Origin: an uncultured Mycoplasmatota bacterium
GTDB taxonomy: Bacteria > Bacillota_I > Bacilli_A > RF39 > UBA660
DNA length: 5,129 nt
Direction of reading: 5' to 3'
Assembly: GCA_900546715.1 (NCBI GenBank)
Contig: UREA01000057.1
Location: 1 to 5,129, forward strand
The notes below the pieces were generated by a model. It did no database searches. It worked only from the letters and a program-made list of their open reading frames with translations, and was not told the origin of the DNA. Position numbers and translations under genes: made by a program. This document shows, one piece after another, positions 1-5,095 of this stretch; position 1 is the first letter of the stretch, and each line of letters begins with the position of its first letter.

Positions 1-62
1 GACCATATCCTATGCCATATTATAGTGCATCCTACAATTATAATACTTTTGGACCATATTAA
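1..62 (+). CDS. C-terminal end of an unidentified Pro/Tyr-rich protein (partial)
   Basis: Reading from base 3, the plus strand is open for 19 codons and stops at TAA (60-62). The peptide is rich in Pro and Tyr (PYPMPYYSAS..., ending NTFGPY). An 8-base direct repeat, GACCATAT, occurs at 1-8 and 52-59. The copies are 51 bases apart, a multiple of three, so both encode a PY pair in the same frame; bases 1-2 are consistent with a preceding Gly codon, giving GPY at both places. The stop falls exactly at the end of the convergent SEDS gene, which is what a real tail-to-tail gene pair would show. Tyr/Pro-rich tails occur in surface, coat and some membrane proteins, but the fragment is too short to name a family. 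Frame 1 is also open here but runs well into the opposite gene and shows no such composition. Confidence 0.5.
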   Translation, partial: PYPMPYYSASYNYNTFGPY

Positions 63-1141
63 TAGACGGATTTATTTAATATATTTAGAATAATACCCAA
101 AAACATAAAATAAATTATAATTGTTGAACCACCATAAGACAAAAATGGTAGAGGTATACCAATAATAGGGAGTAATCCTAAATTCATTCCAATATTAATA
201 AATTGTTGGAAGAAAAAAATACTAATAAAACTAATTAAAACTAGTTTTATTTGTTTTTGTTTTACAGTTAAATATTTATTAATTAAAAATATATCAATAA
301 GTAAGTAACATAAAATTACTATAATTCCTGAAATTATTCCAAAATTACTAATATTAAAAGCAAATATAAAATCAGTTGGTGCCTCAGGTATATATAAACT
401 TACTTTATTTAAACCACTACCAAAAATAGATGCAGATCCCATAGCAATAATAGCATTTTCTAACTGATAACTAGATTCCGTACTAAAAGTAATAAGTCTC
501 TCAACTCTATAAAAGAAACTTGTGCCAATTAGATTTATGAGTATTTCTTGATTATAAATATAAAGCAATATAAAAGTTCCTAATAAAAGAATAATAATTA
601 TTCCTAATATTATAAACCAATATTTTTTAACTCCCGCAACAAGTAATACAGTTATAGCAATTAAAAAATAAAAGATAATTGCCCCAGTGTCAGGCTCTAA
701 AAATACCAGTATTGAAGGAATTAAAGTAATAATTATAACTTTTAATATTAATTTAAAATCTGGTTTATTAACGAGTGCAATATTACTTAAATACAATGTT
801 AGAGTAAGTTTTACTAGTTCACTAGGTTGAAAAGAAAATAATTTAAAATCAAACCAAGCAGTTGATCCATTAATATTTTTACCAAAAAATAATACTAAAA
901 CAAGTAATAAAACCGAAATATAGTAATAATATTTAGAATATTTTAAGATAGTATTAATATTTATTTTATTTATTATAATAACTAAAAAAATACCTATACC
1001 AAAAAATATTATTTGTTTAATTAAATTATGTTCATATAAAGTACTTAAAGCCTTAGCATTTTGCATATTAAGTAAACTAATAATCATTATAATAAATAAG
1101 GGAATAATTAACATATATTTACTATTAATAATTTTATTCAT
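59..1141 (-). CDS. SEDS-family peptidoglycan polymerase (FtsW/RodA/SpoVE)
   Basis: This 360-residue polytopic membrane protein belongs to the SEDS glycosyltransferases, which polymerise lipid II into glycan strands with a partner class B penicillin-binding protein, either in elongation (RodA) or division (FtsW). Visible family motifs are NGSTAW (91-96) followed by QPSEL (105-109), EPDTG (149-153), IPEAPTDFIFA (251-261) containing the likely catalytic Asp257, and the C-terminal LPFLSYGGS (331-339). Roughly ten hydrophobic segments can be seen, at about 10-27, 43-60, 71-87, 104-124, 131-149, 152-170, 174-195, 262-286, 299-317 and 340-356. The length is slightly below the usual 380-400. Two conserved places are diverged: the acidic pair after TDFIFA is replaced by NISN, and the usual GSG..G.G stretch reads GSASIFGSG (235-243). 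I cannot decide between RodA and FtsW; no PBP gene lies in the window. The ATG has no recognisable Shine-Dalgarno sequence. The stop overlaps that of the convergent partial gene. Confidence 0.93.
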   Translation of the reverse strand: MNKIINSKYMLIIPLFIIMIISLLNMQNAKALSTLYEHNLIKQIIFFGIGIFLVIIINKININTILKYSKYYYYISVLLLVLVLFFGKNINGSTAWFDFKLFSFQPSELVKLTLTLYLSNIALVNKPDFKLILKVIIITLIPSILVFLEPDTGAIIFYFLIAITVLLVAGVKKYWFIILGIIIILLLGTFILLYIYNQEILINLIGTSFFYRVERLITFSTESSYQLENAIIAMGSASIFGSGLNKVSLYIPEAPTDFIFAFNISNFGIISGIIVILCYLLIDIFLINKYLTVKQKQIKLVLISFISIFFFQQFINIGMNLGLLPIIGIPLPFLSYGGSTIIIYFMFLGIILNILNKSVY

Positions 1142-1149
1142 GTTATTAT
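1141..1149 (+). promoter_or_regulatory. Candidate extended -10 for the 95-residue gene
   Basis: TGTTATTAT carries the extended -10 TGn followed by TATTAT (1144-1149, 5 of 6). Transcription would start near 1156 and leave a leader of about 42 bases that includes a T-tract and the ribosome binding site. The only -35-like sequence, TTTACT (1118-1123), is 20 bases away, which is too far, so the extended -10 would have to suffice. It overlaps the candidate leftward -10 of the SEDS gene. Confidence 0.3.
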
Positions 1150-1176
1150 TATGTGTTTTTTTTCTAAATTTATCAT
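1148..1176 (-). promoter_or_regulatory. Candidate promoter of the SEDS gene, giving a leaderless mRNA
   Basis: On the minus strand, CATAAT (1153-1148, 5 of 6 matches to TATAAT) sits 17 bases after ATGATA (1176-1171, 4 of 6 to TTGACA). By the usual spacing, +1 would fall at 1141, the A of the ATG. This agrees with the lack of any Shine-Dalgarno sequence before that start. AT-rich DNA gives many chance matches. An alternative -10, TATGAT (1177-1172), would start transcription near 1165 and leave a 24-base leader. Confidence 0.3.
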
Positions 1177-1186
1177 AAAATATAGT

Positions 1187-1193
1187 GAGGTGA
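1187..1193 (+). promoter_or_regulatory. Ribosome binding site fixing a GTG start
   Basis: GAGGTGA is a seven-base match to the complement of the Firmicute 16S rRNA 3' end and ends four bases before GTG at 1198. The downstream protein has no internal Met, so this site decides the start. The same GAGGTGA plus four-base spacing precedes the EIIB gene on the other strand (1826-1820). Confidence 0.85.
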
Positions 1194-1197
1194 GGCT

Positions 1198-1485
1198 GTG
1201 GAAAAACCTAGAGTATTTGCTAATCCTATCAATAAAAAACTTGATAACAATGAAGATTTATTTCGAAGTAGTAAGAGTGTAGTAAGAAATAATCCAAAAG
1301 ACATTAACAAAAAAATTAATGAAATATTTGCATCAACAAATCATGTTTATAAAAGTAGAGTAAAAGTAACTTTAAAAGATAAGACACTAGAAACGGATTT
1401 AATAGGTAAAACTAATTTAAATCTCTTAACATTAGATGGCGGACTTATTAGAATAACTGATATATTAGATATTGAGAAAATATAA
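1198..1485 (+). CDS. Hypothetical 95-residue protein with a possible small beta-barrel C-terminus
   Basis: I do not recognise this protein. It is a short soluble product with no signal peptide or membrane segment. Residues 1-45 are polar, Asn/Lys-rich and probably partly disordered, beginning MEKPRVFANPINKK. Residues 51-95 alternate hydrophobic and polar positions in short runs: RVKVTLK (54-60), KTLETDLIG (62-70), NLNLLTL (73-79) and GLIRITDILDIEKI (82-95). This suggests four or five beta strands, with a DGG turn at 80-82, as in Sm-like, SH3-like or YolD-like barrels. That is pattern inference, not a family match. The coding frame is credible because it has a strong ribosome binding site and a terminator beginning directly after the stop. 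The gene is monocistronic, divergent from the SEDS gene and convergent with the EIIB gene. Confidence 0.85.
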   Translation: MEKPRVFANPINKKLDNNEDLFRSSKSVVRNNPKDINKKINEIFASTNHVYKSRVKVTLKDKTLETDLIGKTNLNLLTLDGGLIRITDILDIEKI

Positions 1486-1525
1486 AAAAAAGTATATCTA
1501 AAGAATTTCTTCGATATACTTTTTT
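1486..1525. terminator. Bidirectional intrinsic terminator overlapping the EIIB 3' end
   Basis: A perfect 13-base-pair stem joins 1486-1498 to 1513-1525. Within the 14-base interior, AAGA (1501-1504) can pair with TCTT (1508-1511). The 5' arm begins with an A-run and the 3' arm ends with six Ts, so both strands give a hairpin plus U-tract. For the rightward 95-residue gene it starts directly after the stop. For the leftward EIIB gene the 1513-1525 arm is coding sequence and the TAG stop (1500-1498) lies at the loop edge. Confidence 0.88.
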
Positions 1526-1815
1526 AATTGTTTAGCATTTTTGCCAAATATTATTTTTAATTGATTATCAATTTCTACTATACCTTTAGCACCAAGTTTT
1601 TGAATACCTTCTTTGTTAGCTTTAGATACATCTTTAAGTATTACTTTAAATCTTGACATATTACATTCAGCATTAACAATATTATCTTTACCACCAAGAT
1701 AAGTTATTAATTTATTAGCTTCAATATTGAAGTTTTTCTTTGATAACTTAACTATAACTAAAGATATAATAATAAGTACTATGGCAATAATACCATATTG
1801 GATAAATGTTTGCAT
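1498..1815 (-). CDS. Membrane-anchored stand-alone PTS EIIB-domain protein
   Basis: This 105-residue protein has an N-terminal hydrophobic helix (about 7-24, followed by KLSKK), then a glucose-type PTS EIIB domain (about 30-105) that would lie in the cytoplasm. EIIB hallmarks are the LGGKDNI start (40-46), Cys51 in ECNMSRFKV at the place of the phosphorylated Cys of the classic C-x-T-R-L-R motif, LGAKGIVEI (74-82), and IIFGKNA (88-94). In known PTS enzymes this Cys takes phosphate from EIIA and passes it to the sugar bound by EIIC. Here no EIIC, EIIA or sugar gene is nearby, so the role is uncertain: it may serve another permease in trans or act as a sensor. The Cys and first Arg are kept, while Thr, Leu and the second Arg are changed to Ser, Phe and Lys. 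GAGGTGA lies four bases before the ATG. The gene follows rnj by 47 bases and is probably cotranscribed. Confidence 0.85.
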   Translation of the reverse strand: MQTFIQYGIIAIVLIIISLVIVKLSKKNFNIEANKLITYLGGKDNIVNAECNMSRFKVILKDVSKANKEGIQKLGAKGIVEIDNQLKIIFGKNAKQLKKYIEEIL

Positions 1816-1862
1816 AGCTTCACCTCTTTAATTATACTACAAATTTTAAAATTTTAATAGTC

Positions 1863-3545
1863 TTAATTATTAGCTTGATTTACTTCCATTATAACTGGTA
1901 ATATTATTGGCTTTCTACCTGTTAAATTATTAATAAATGGTAGTAACTCGAGTATTATTTGATTTTTTAAATCTGTATAGGTATAAGGCCCTTTAGCTAA
2001 GAAATTATTAACAACTTCCGCAATTTTCTTTTCTATTTTGTTCATTAATTCTTGATTTTCATTGACTAAAACAAATCCTCTTGCTGTAACATTTGGTTTT
2101 AATAGTAACTTACGAGTTAATGTATTTATATTAAGTATTGTAATAAGAATGCCATCTTGACTCATCAGTTTGCGATCTTTTATAACAACACTACCAATAT
2201 CTCCAACACGAGAACCATCAACATAAACATCTCCTGCTTGGACAGTACCATTTTTCTTAACAGTACCATTAAGTAGTTCTAAAACATCTCCATTAGAACA
2301 TATAAAGGTGTTTTCTTGCTTTACACCACAATCTATTCCGATTTCCGCATGTCTTTTAAGCATTCTGTATTCCCCATGCATTGGCATAAAATATTTAGGT
2401 TTAATAATTCTTAACATCCATTTTAATTCTTCTTCTTTAGCATGTCCTGATGTGTGAACATCACTAAATTCGGAATTAGTAAAGACTTTAACACCTTTTA
2501 AATATAACTTGTTGATAATTTTATTAATACTTTCGGCATTCCCTGGAATAGGGTTAGATGAAAATATTACGAGGTCATCCCCAAGTAATGAAATTTGTTT
2601 ATGTTGGCCATTAGCAATTCTAGATAAAGCTGCAAGGGGTTCACCTTGGCTACCTGTACACAAAATACATATTTCATTACGCTTTAAACTCTTAGCATCA
2701 TTTGCTTCAATAAATAAACTTTTATCATTGATAAGTCCATTATTTAGGGCAAGTTCAATAGAGTTTTCCATACTACGACCAAAAACAATAATCTTACGGT
2801 TATACTTTTTACATGTTTCAACAATATGTTTTATTCTATATATATTTGATGCAAATGTAGCAATGATTACTCTTCCATAGTGTCTACCTATCATATCATT
2901 TAGTGTACTATCAACAGCACTTTCGCTTTTAGAGTATCCACTAGATAAAGCATTAGTTGAATCACTTAAAAGTAGGGTAACACCATTTGCACCAGCTTGA
3001 GCCATTTTATGAATATCAGCCATTGGTCCAACTGGAGTTAAATCAAATTTAAAGTCTCCAGTTTCAAATATTGTCCCATTCGGTGTCTTAATCAAAAAGG
3101 CATAAGAATCCGGAATAGAGTGGGTAGTATTAACAAAAGTTATATTAAAATACTTTGTTTTTACTTCTAACTCTGGTGTAATTATTTCATAGTTTTCATA
3201 TTTGATATTCTTTTCTACCAATTTTTTTTCAATTAAATCTTTTGCAATCTTTGGTGTATAAATCTTTGGTATATTAATTGCTTGTAGTAAAAAAGGTATT
3301 CCTCCGATGTGATCTTCATGACCATGAGTTATAAATAAACCTTTAATTTTACTAGCATTTTTCTTTAAATATGATACATCTTGAATAACATAATCGACAC
3401 CTAGTAATCCATCCTCCGGAAACATAACTCCAGCATCAATTACTAAAATCTCGCTATCATGTTCAATCAAATACATATTTTTTCCAACTTCACCTAAACC
3501 ACCAAGAGCAATTACTCTAGTGGGTATATTACTTTTATTTTCCAT
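1863..3545 (-). CDS. rnj: Ribonuclease J (RNase J1 type)
   Basis: RNase J is a zinc-dependent endonuclease and 5'-to-3' exonuclease that drives mRNA turnover and rRNA maturation in Firmicutes. The 560 residues compare with about 555 in Bacillus subtilis J1. Order: metallo-beta-lactamase core (1 to about 200), beta-CASP insert (about 200-350), return to the lactamase fold (about 350-450), and C-terminal dimerisation domain (about 455-555). Metal-site residues are visible as THGHEDH (His74, His76, Asp78, His79), His142 in NTTHS, Asp164 in ETGDF and His390 in MPMHGE. HTSGH (364-368) is the 5'-phosphate/RNA-binding signature. As recalled for J1, these residues fall at the same numbers, implying nearly gap-free alignment up to residue 390, so the enzyme should be active. 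An AAGGA ribosome binding site lies nine bases before the ATG. A near-consensus promoter lies upstream, and the EIIB gene follows. Confidence 0.97.
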   Translation of the reverse strand: MENKSNIPTRVIALGGLGEVGKNMYLIEHDSEILVIDAGVMFPEDGLLGVDYVIQDVSYLKKNASKIKGLFITHGHEDHIGGIPFLLQAINIPKIYTPKIAKDLIEKKLVEKNIKYENYEIITPELEVKTKYFNITFVNTTHSIPDSYAFLIKTPNGTIFETGDFKFDLTPVGPMADIHKMAQAGANGVTLLLSDSTNALSSGYSKSESAVDSTLNDMIGRHYGRVIIATFASNIYRIKHIVETCKKYNRKIIVFGRSMENSIELALNNGLINDKSLFIEANDAKSLKRNEICILCTGSQGEPLAALSRIANGQHKQISLLGDDLVIFSSNPIPGNAESINKIINKLYLKGVKVFTNSEFSDVHTSGHAKEEELKWMLRIIKPKYFMPMHGEYRMLKRHAEIGIDCGVKQENTFICSNGDVLELLNGTVKKNGTVQAGDVYVDGSRVGDIGSVVIKDRKLMSQDGILITILNINTLTRKLLLKPNVTARGFVLVNENQELMNKIEKKIAEVVNNFLAKGPYTYTDLKNQIILELLPFINNLTGRKPIILPVIMEVNQANN

Positions 3546-3596
3546 TAAAAAAATTCCTTCTTTCTTTTTGTTTGTAAAGTTTTTCTAACTGAATAA

Positions 3597-3625
3597 ATTA
3601 TATCAAAAAAATTAATAATAGTCAA
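3597..3625 (-). promoter_or_regulatory. Promoter of rnj (sigma-A type, extended -10)
   Basis: On the minus strand, TTGACT (3625-3620, 5 of 6) is followed after 17 bases by a perfect TATAAT (3602-3597), with TGA directly before it as an extended -10. Transcription should start near 3590, giving a leader of about 45 bases that contains the ribosome binding site. This is the strongest promoter in the window. Its -35 box overlaps that of ftsY. Confidence 0.82.
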
Positions 3626-3647
3626 ATACTTATCTTTGTGGTAAAAT
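3619..3647 (+). promoter_or_regulatory. Promoter of the ftsY-ylxM operon
   Basis: TAGTCA (3619-3624, 4 of 6) and TAAAAT (3642-3647, 5 of 6) are separated by 17 bases, with TGG (3639-3641) forming an extended -10. The expected start near 3654 leaves a leader of about 13 bases that just includes the GGAGG site (3658-3662), four bases before the ATG. The -35 overlaps the -35 of rnj on the other strand. Confidence 0.6.
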
Positions 3648-3666
3648 ATATTAGTACGGAGGATAT

Positions 3667-4653
3667 ATGGGATTATTTAGTAAATTTAAAGATATTTTTA
3701 AAACAAAAGAAAAAGAAGAAAAGACTAGTGAAGAGATTAAGAAATATGATACTGGTTTGGAAAAAACAAGAAATGAGTTTGTTTCTAAATTAAATTTGCT
3801 TGGTATAAAATATACTAAAGTAAATGAAGAATATTTTGAAGAATTAGAAAATTTGCTAATTATGGCTGATATTGGGGTTAAAACGGTAATGGACTTTATG
3901 GACCGTTTAAGGCGTAGAGTCAAAAGTGAAAACATAACTGATACAAAATTTTTAGGAGAAGTCATAGTTGATGAATTATTTATTATTTATGTTAATAATG
4001 AATCTATCACTGATAAAATAAATATAAATCCTGATGGCCCAACAGTAATACTTATGGTTGGAGTAAACGGAGTAGGTAAAACTACTACCATTGCTAAACT
4101 TGCTTATAAATATAAAAATGAAGGCAAAAGTGTCATGATGATTGCTGGAGATACCTTTAGAGCTGGTGCTGTAGAACAACTAAAAATCTGGGCGGACCGT
4201 ACTGATTCACTCTTCTATGGTAAAGAAAATATTGATCCCGCGGGAGTAATATTTGATGGCCTTGATAAAGCTATCGAGGAAAATGTCGATATAGTTTTAA
4301 TTGATACCGCAGGAAGACTTCATAACAAAGTTAATTTAATGAAGGAACTAGAAAAAATTAATAAAGTAATAGGGACAAAAATAAATGGTGCTCCGCATGA
4401 AACTCTACTTGTAATTGATGCAACAACTGGTCAAAATGGCATTATGCAAGCACAGTCTTTTAAAGAAATAACTAACATCACTGGTATAGTTTTAACTAAA
4501 CTTGATGGCACCGCCAAAGGGGGAATTGTTCTAGCTATAAAAGAAGAAGTCAATTTACCAGTTAAATTTGTTGGTTTGGGTGAAAAAATGGAAGATTTAA
4601 TTCCTTTTGATATTGAAAATTATATCTATGGTTTATTTAAGGATATGATGTAA
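3667..4653 (+). CDS. ftsY: Signal recognition particle receptor FtsY
   Basis: FtsY is the SRP-GTPase receptor at the inner face of the membrane. It pairs with Ffh bound to ribosome-nascent chains and hands membrane proteins to the Sec translocon. The 328 residues match the short Gram-positive form, without the long acidic A domain of E. coli. Residues 1-20 form a basic amphipathic start (MGLFSKFKDIF) followed by a charged stretch, a likely membrane-targeting helix. The N domain spans about 25-110 and includes the LLIMADIGV motif (63-71). The NG GTPase motifs are G1 GVNGVGKT (132-139), G2 DTFRAGA (162-168), G3 DTAGR (213-217), G4 TKLD (277-280) followed by GTAKGG, and the closing GLGEK (303-307). 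All key residues are present. ylxM begins directly after its TAA. Confidence 0.97.
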   Translation: MGLFSKFKDIFKTKEKEEKTSEEIKKYDTGLEKTRNEFVSKLNLLGIKYTKVNEEYFEELENLLIMADIGVKTVMDFMDRLRRRVKSENITDTKFLGEVIVDELFIIYVNNESITDKININPDGPTVILMVGVNGVGKTTTIAKLAYKYKNEGKSVMMIAGDTFRAGAVEQLKIWADRTDSLFYGKENIDPAGVIFDGLDKAIEENVDIVLIDTAGRLHNKVNLMKELEKINKVIGTKINGAPHETLLVIDATTGQNGIMQAQSFKEITNITGIVLTKLDGTAKGGIVLAIKEEVNLPVKFVGLGEKMEDLIPFDIENYIYGLFKDMM

Positions 4654-4950
4654 ATGGAAGAGTTTGTTTATTATGGTTTATTATTTGATATATATGAACA
4701 TTTATTAAATGATAAATCAAAAGAATTTTTTAAATTATATTATGAAGAAAATTTAACTTTACAAGAAATTGCGGATAATTATCATGTTTCCAAAAGTTAT
4801 GTAGGCAGTGTCTTAAAGAAAACTGAAAAAAAATTAGATGAATTAGAAGCTAATTTAAAAATATATGAAAATCGTAGTAAACTAGCAGATTTATTAAAGT
4901 TAAATGATATTGAAAAAATAAAAAAAGGTATCAATAAAATTTTAGATTAA
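4654..4950 (+). CDS. ylxM: YlxM-family (UPF0122) DNA-binding/SRP-associated protein
   Basis: This 98-residue protein has a sigma-70 region 4-like helix-turn-helix at about 34-56 (LTLQEIADNYHVSKSYVGSV), then a charged helix KKTEKKLDELEANL (55-68). The start MEEFVYYGLLFDIYEHLL resembles YlxM proteins, usually about 105-115 residues, encoded beside ffh or ftsY in Firmicutes and linked to SRP function; in streptococci YlxM is reported to bind SRP components. The ATG touches the ftsY stop (TAA 4651-4653) with no gap, and AAGGAT (4639-4644) inside ftsY lies nine bases upstream, so translation is probably coupled. The helix-turn-helix may bind RNA or protein rather than DNA. ffh does not follow here: a terminator closes the operon at the stop codon. 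Confidence 0.93.
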   Translation: MEEFVYYGLLFDIYEHLLNDKSKEFFKLYYEENLTLQEIADNYHVSKSYVGSVLKKTEKKLDELEANLKIYENRSKLADLLKLNDIEKIKKGINKILD

Positions 4951-4976
4951 AAAGTGTTACTTAGGTAGCACTTTTT
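4949..4976. terminator. Intrinsic terminator of ftsY-ylxM
   Basis: A 12-base-pair stem joins 4949-4960 (AAAAAGTGTTAC) to 4965-4976 (GTAGCACTTTTT), with one T-G wobble and a TTAG loop, followed by CTTT. The 5' arm uses the last two bases of the ylxM stop codon. The A-run on the 5' side would also give a U-tract on the opposite strand. Confidence 0.92.
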
Positions 4977-4977
4977 C

Positions 4978-5006
4978 TTTACTTAAAATAAACATGGTGT
5001 TATAAT
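4978..5006 (+). promoter_or_regulatory. Promoter of the right-edge gene
   Basis: A perfect TATAAT (5001-5006) has TGT directly before it (extended -10) and TTTACT (4978-4983, 4 of 6) 17 bases upstream. The start of transcription is expected near 5013. The -35 touches the end of the ftsY-ylxM terminator. Confidence 0.72.
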
Positions 5007-5012
5007 TGAGTT

Positions 5013-5095
5013 AGATATTAAGGCCTACCTAGATTTTATTTTATTAATTAGTTATTTATGTTTAGGGCGAAATACTAAAGATAAGGAGAAGAACT
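5013..5095 (+). other. 5' leader of the right-edge gene
   Basis: About 83 untranslated bases lie between the predicted transcription start and the TTG. They contain the palindrome AGGCCT (5021-5026) and a possible weak stem CCTAGA (5028-5033) with TTTAGG (5061-5066), six pairs with one wobble, closing a 27-base AT-rich loop. Nothing matches a riboswitch, T-box or ribosomal-protein leader that I recognise, and there is no terminator-like stem. Confidence 0.4.
5083..5088 (+). promoter_or_regulatory. Ribosome binding site fixing a TTG start
   Basis: AAGGAG lies seven bases before TTG at 5096. No ATG or GTG is available at suitable spacing, so this site argues for a TTG start of the gene running off the right edge. 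Confidence 0.7.

Noticed and set aside
18..45. Inverted repeat TATTATA/TATAATA resembling a terminator
   Set aside because: The stem is only A-T pairs and seven bases long, lies within the likely coding end of the left gene, and has a weak T-run; too unstable to call.
1176..1181. TAAAAT as a -10 for the 95-residue gene
   Set aside because: The start would fall near 1188, removing part of the ribosome binding site at 1187-1193.
1831..1836. Perfect TATAAT on the minus strand before the EIIB gene
   Set aside because: Transcription would begin near 1824, inside the Shine-Dalgarno sequence (1826-1820), and no good -35 lies 16-18 bases upstream. It is probably chance in AT-rich DNA; cotranscription with rnj is simpler.
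2509..2880. Plus-strand open frame of 123 codons inside rnj
   Set aside because: It lies antisense within a complete RNase J gene whose motifs all match; no ribosome binding site or protein family is apparent, so it is a shadow of the coding strand.
3651..3965. Minus-strand open frame of 104 codons over the ftsY start
   Set aside because: It is antisense to the well-supported FtsY N-terminus, with a Ser/Phe/Leu-rich composition typical of the reverse of Lys/Glu-rich AT-rich coding sequence.
3976..4179. Minus-strand open frame of 67 codons inside ftsY
   Set aside because: It is antisense to the FtsY GTPase motifs and has no supporting ribosome binding site or motif.
5058..5078. Six-codon upstream ORF (MFRAKY) in the right-edge leader
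   Set aside because: No Shine-Dalgarno sequence precedes its ATG and nothing in the peptide suggests attenuation.
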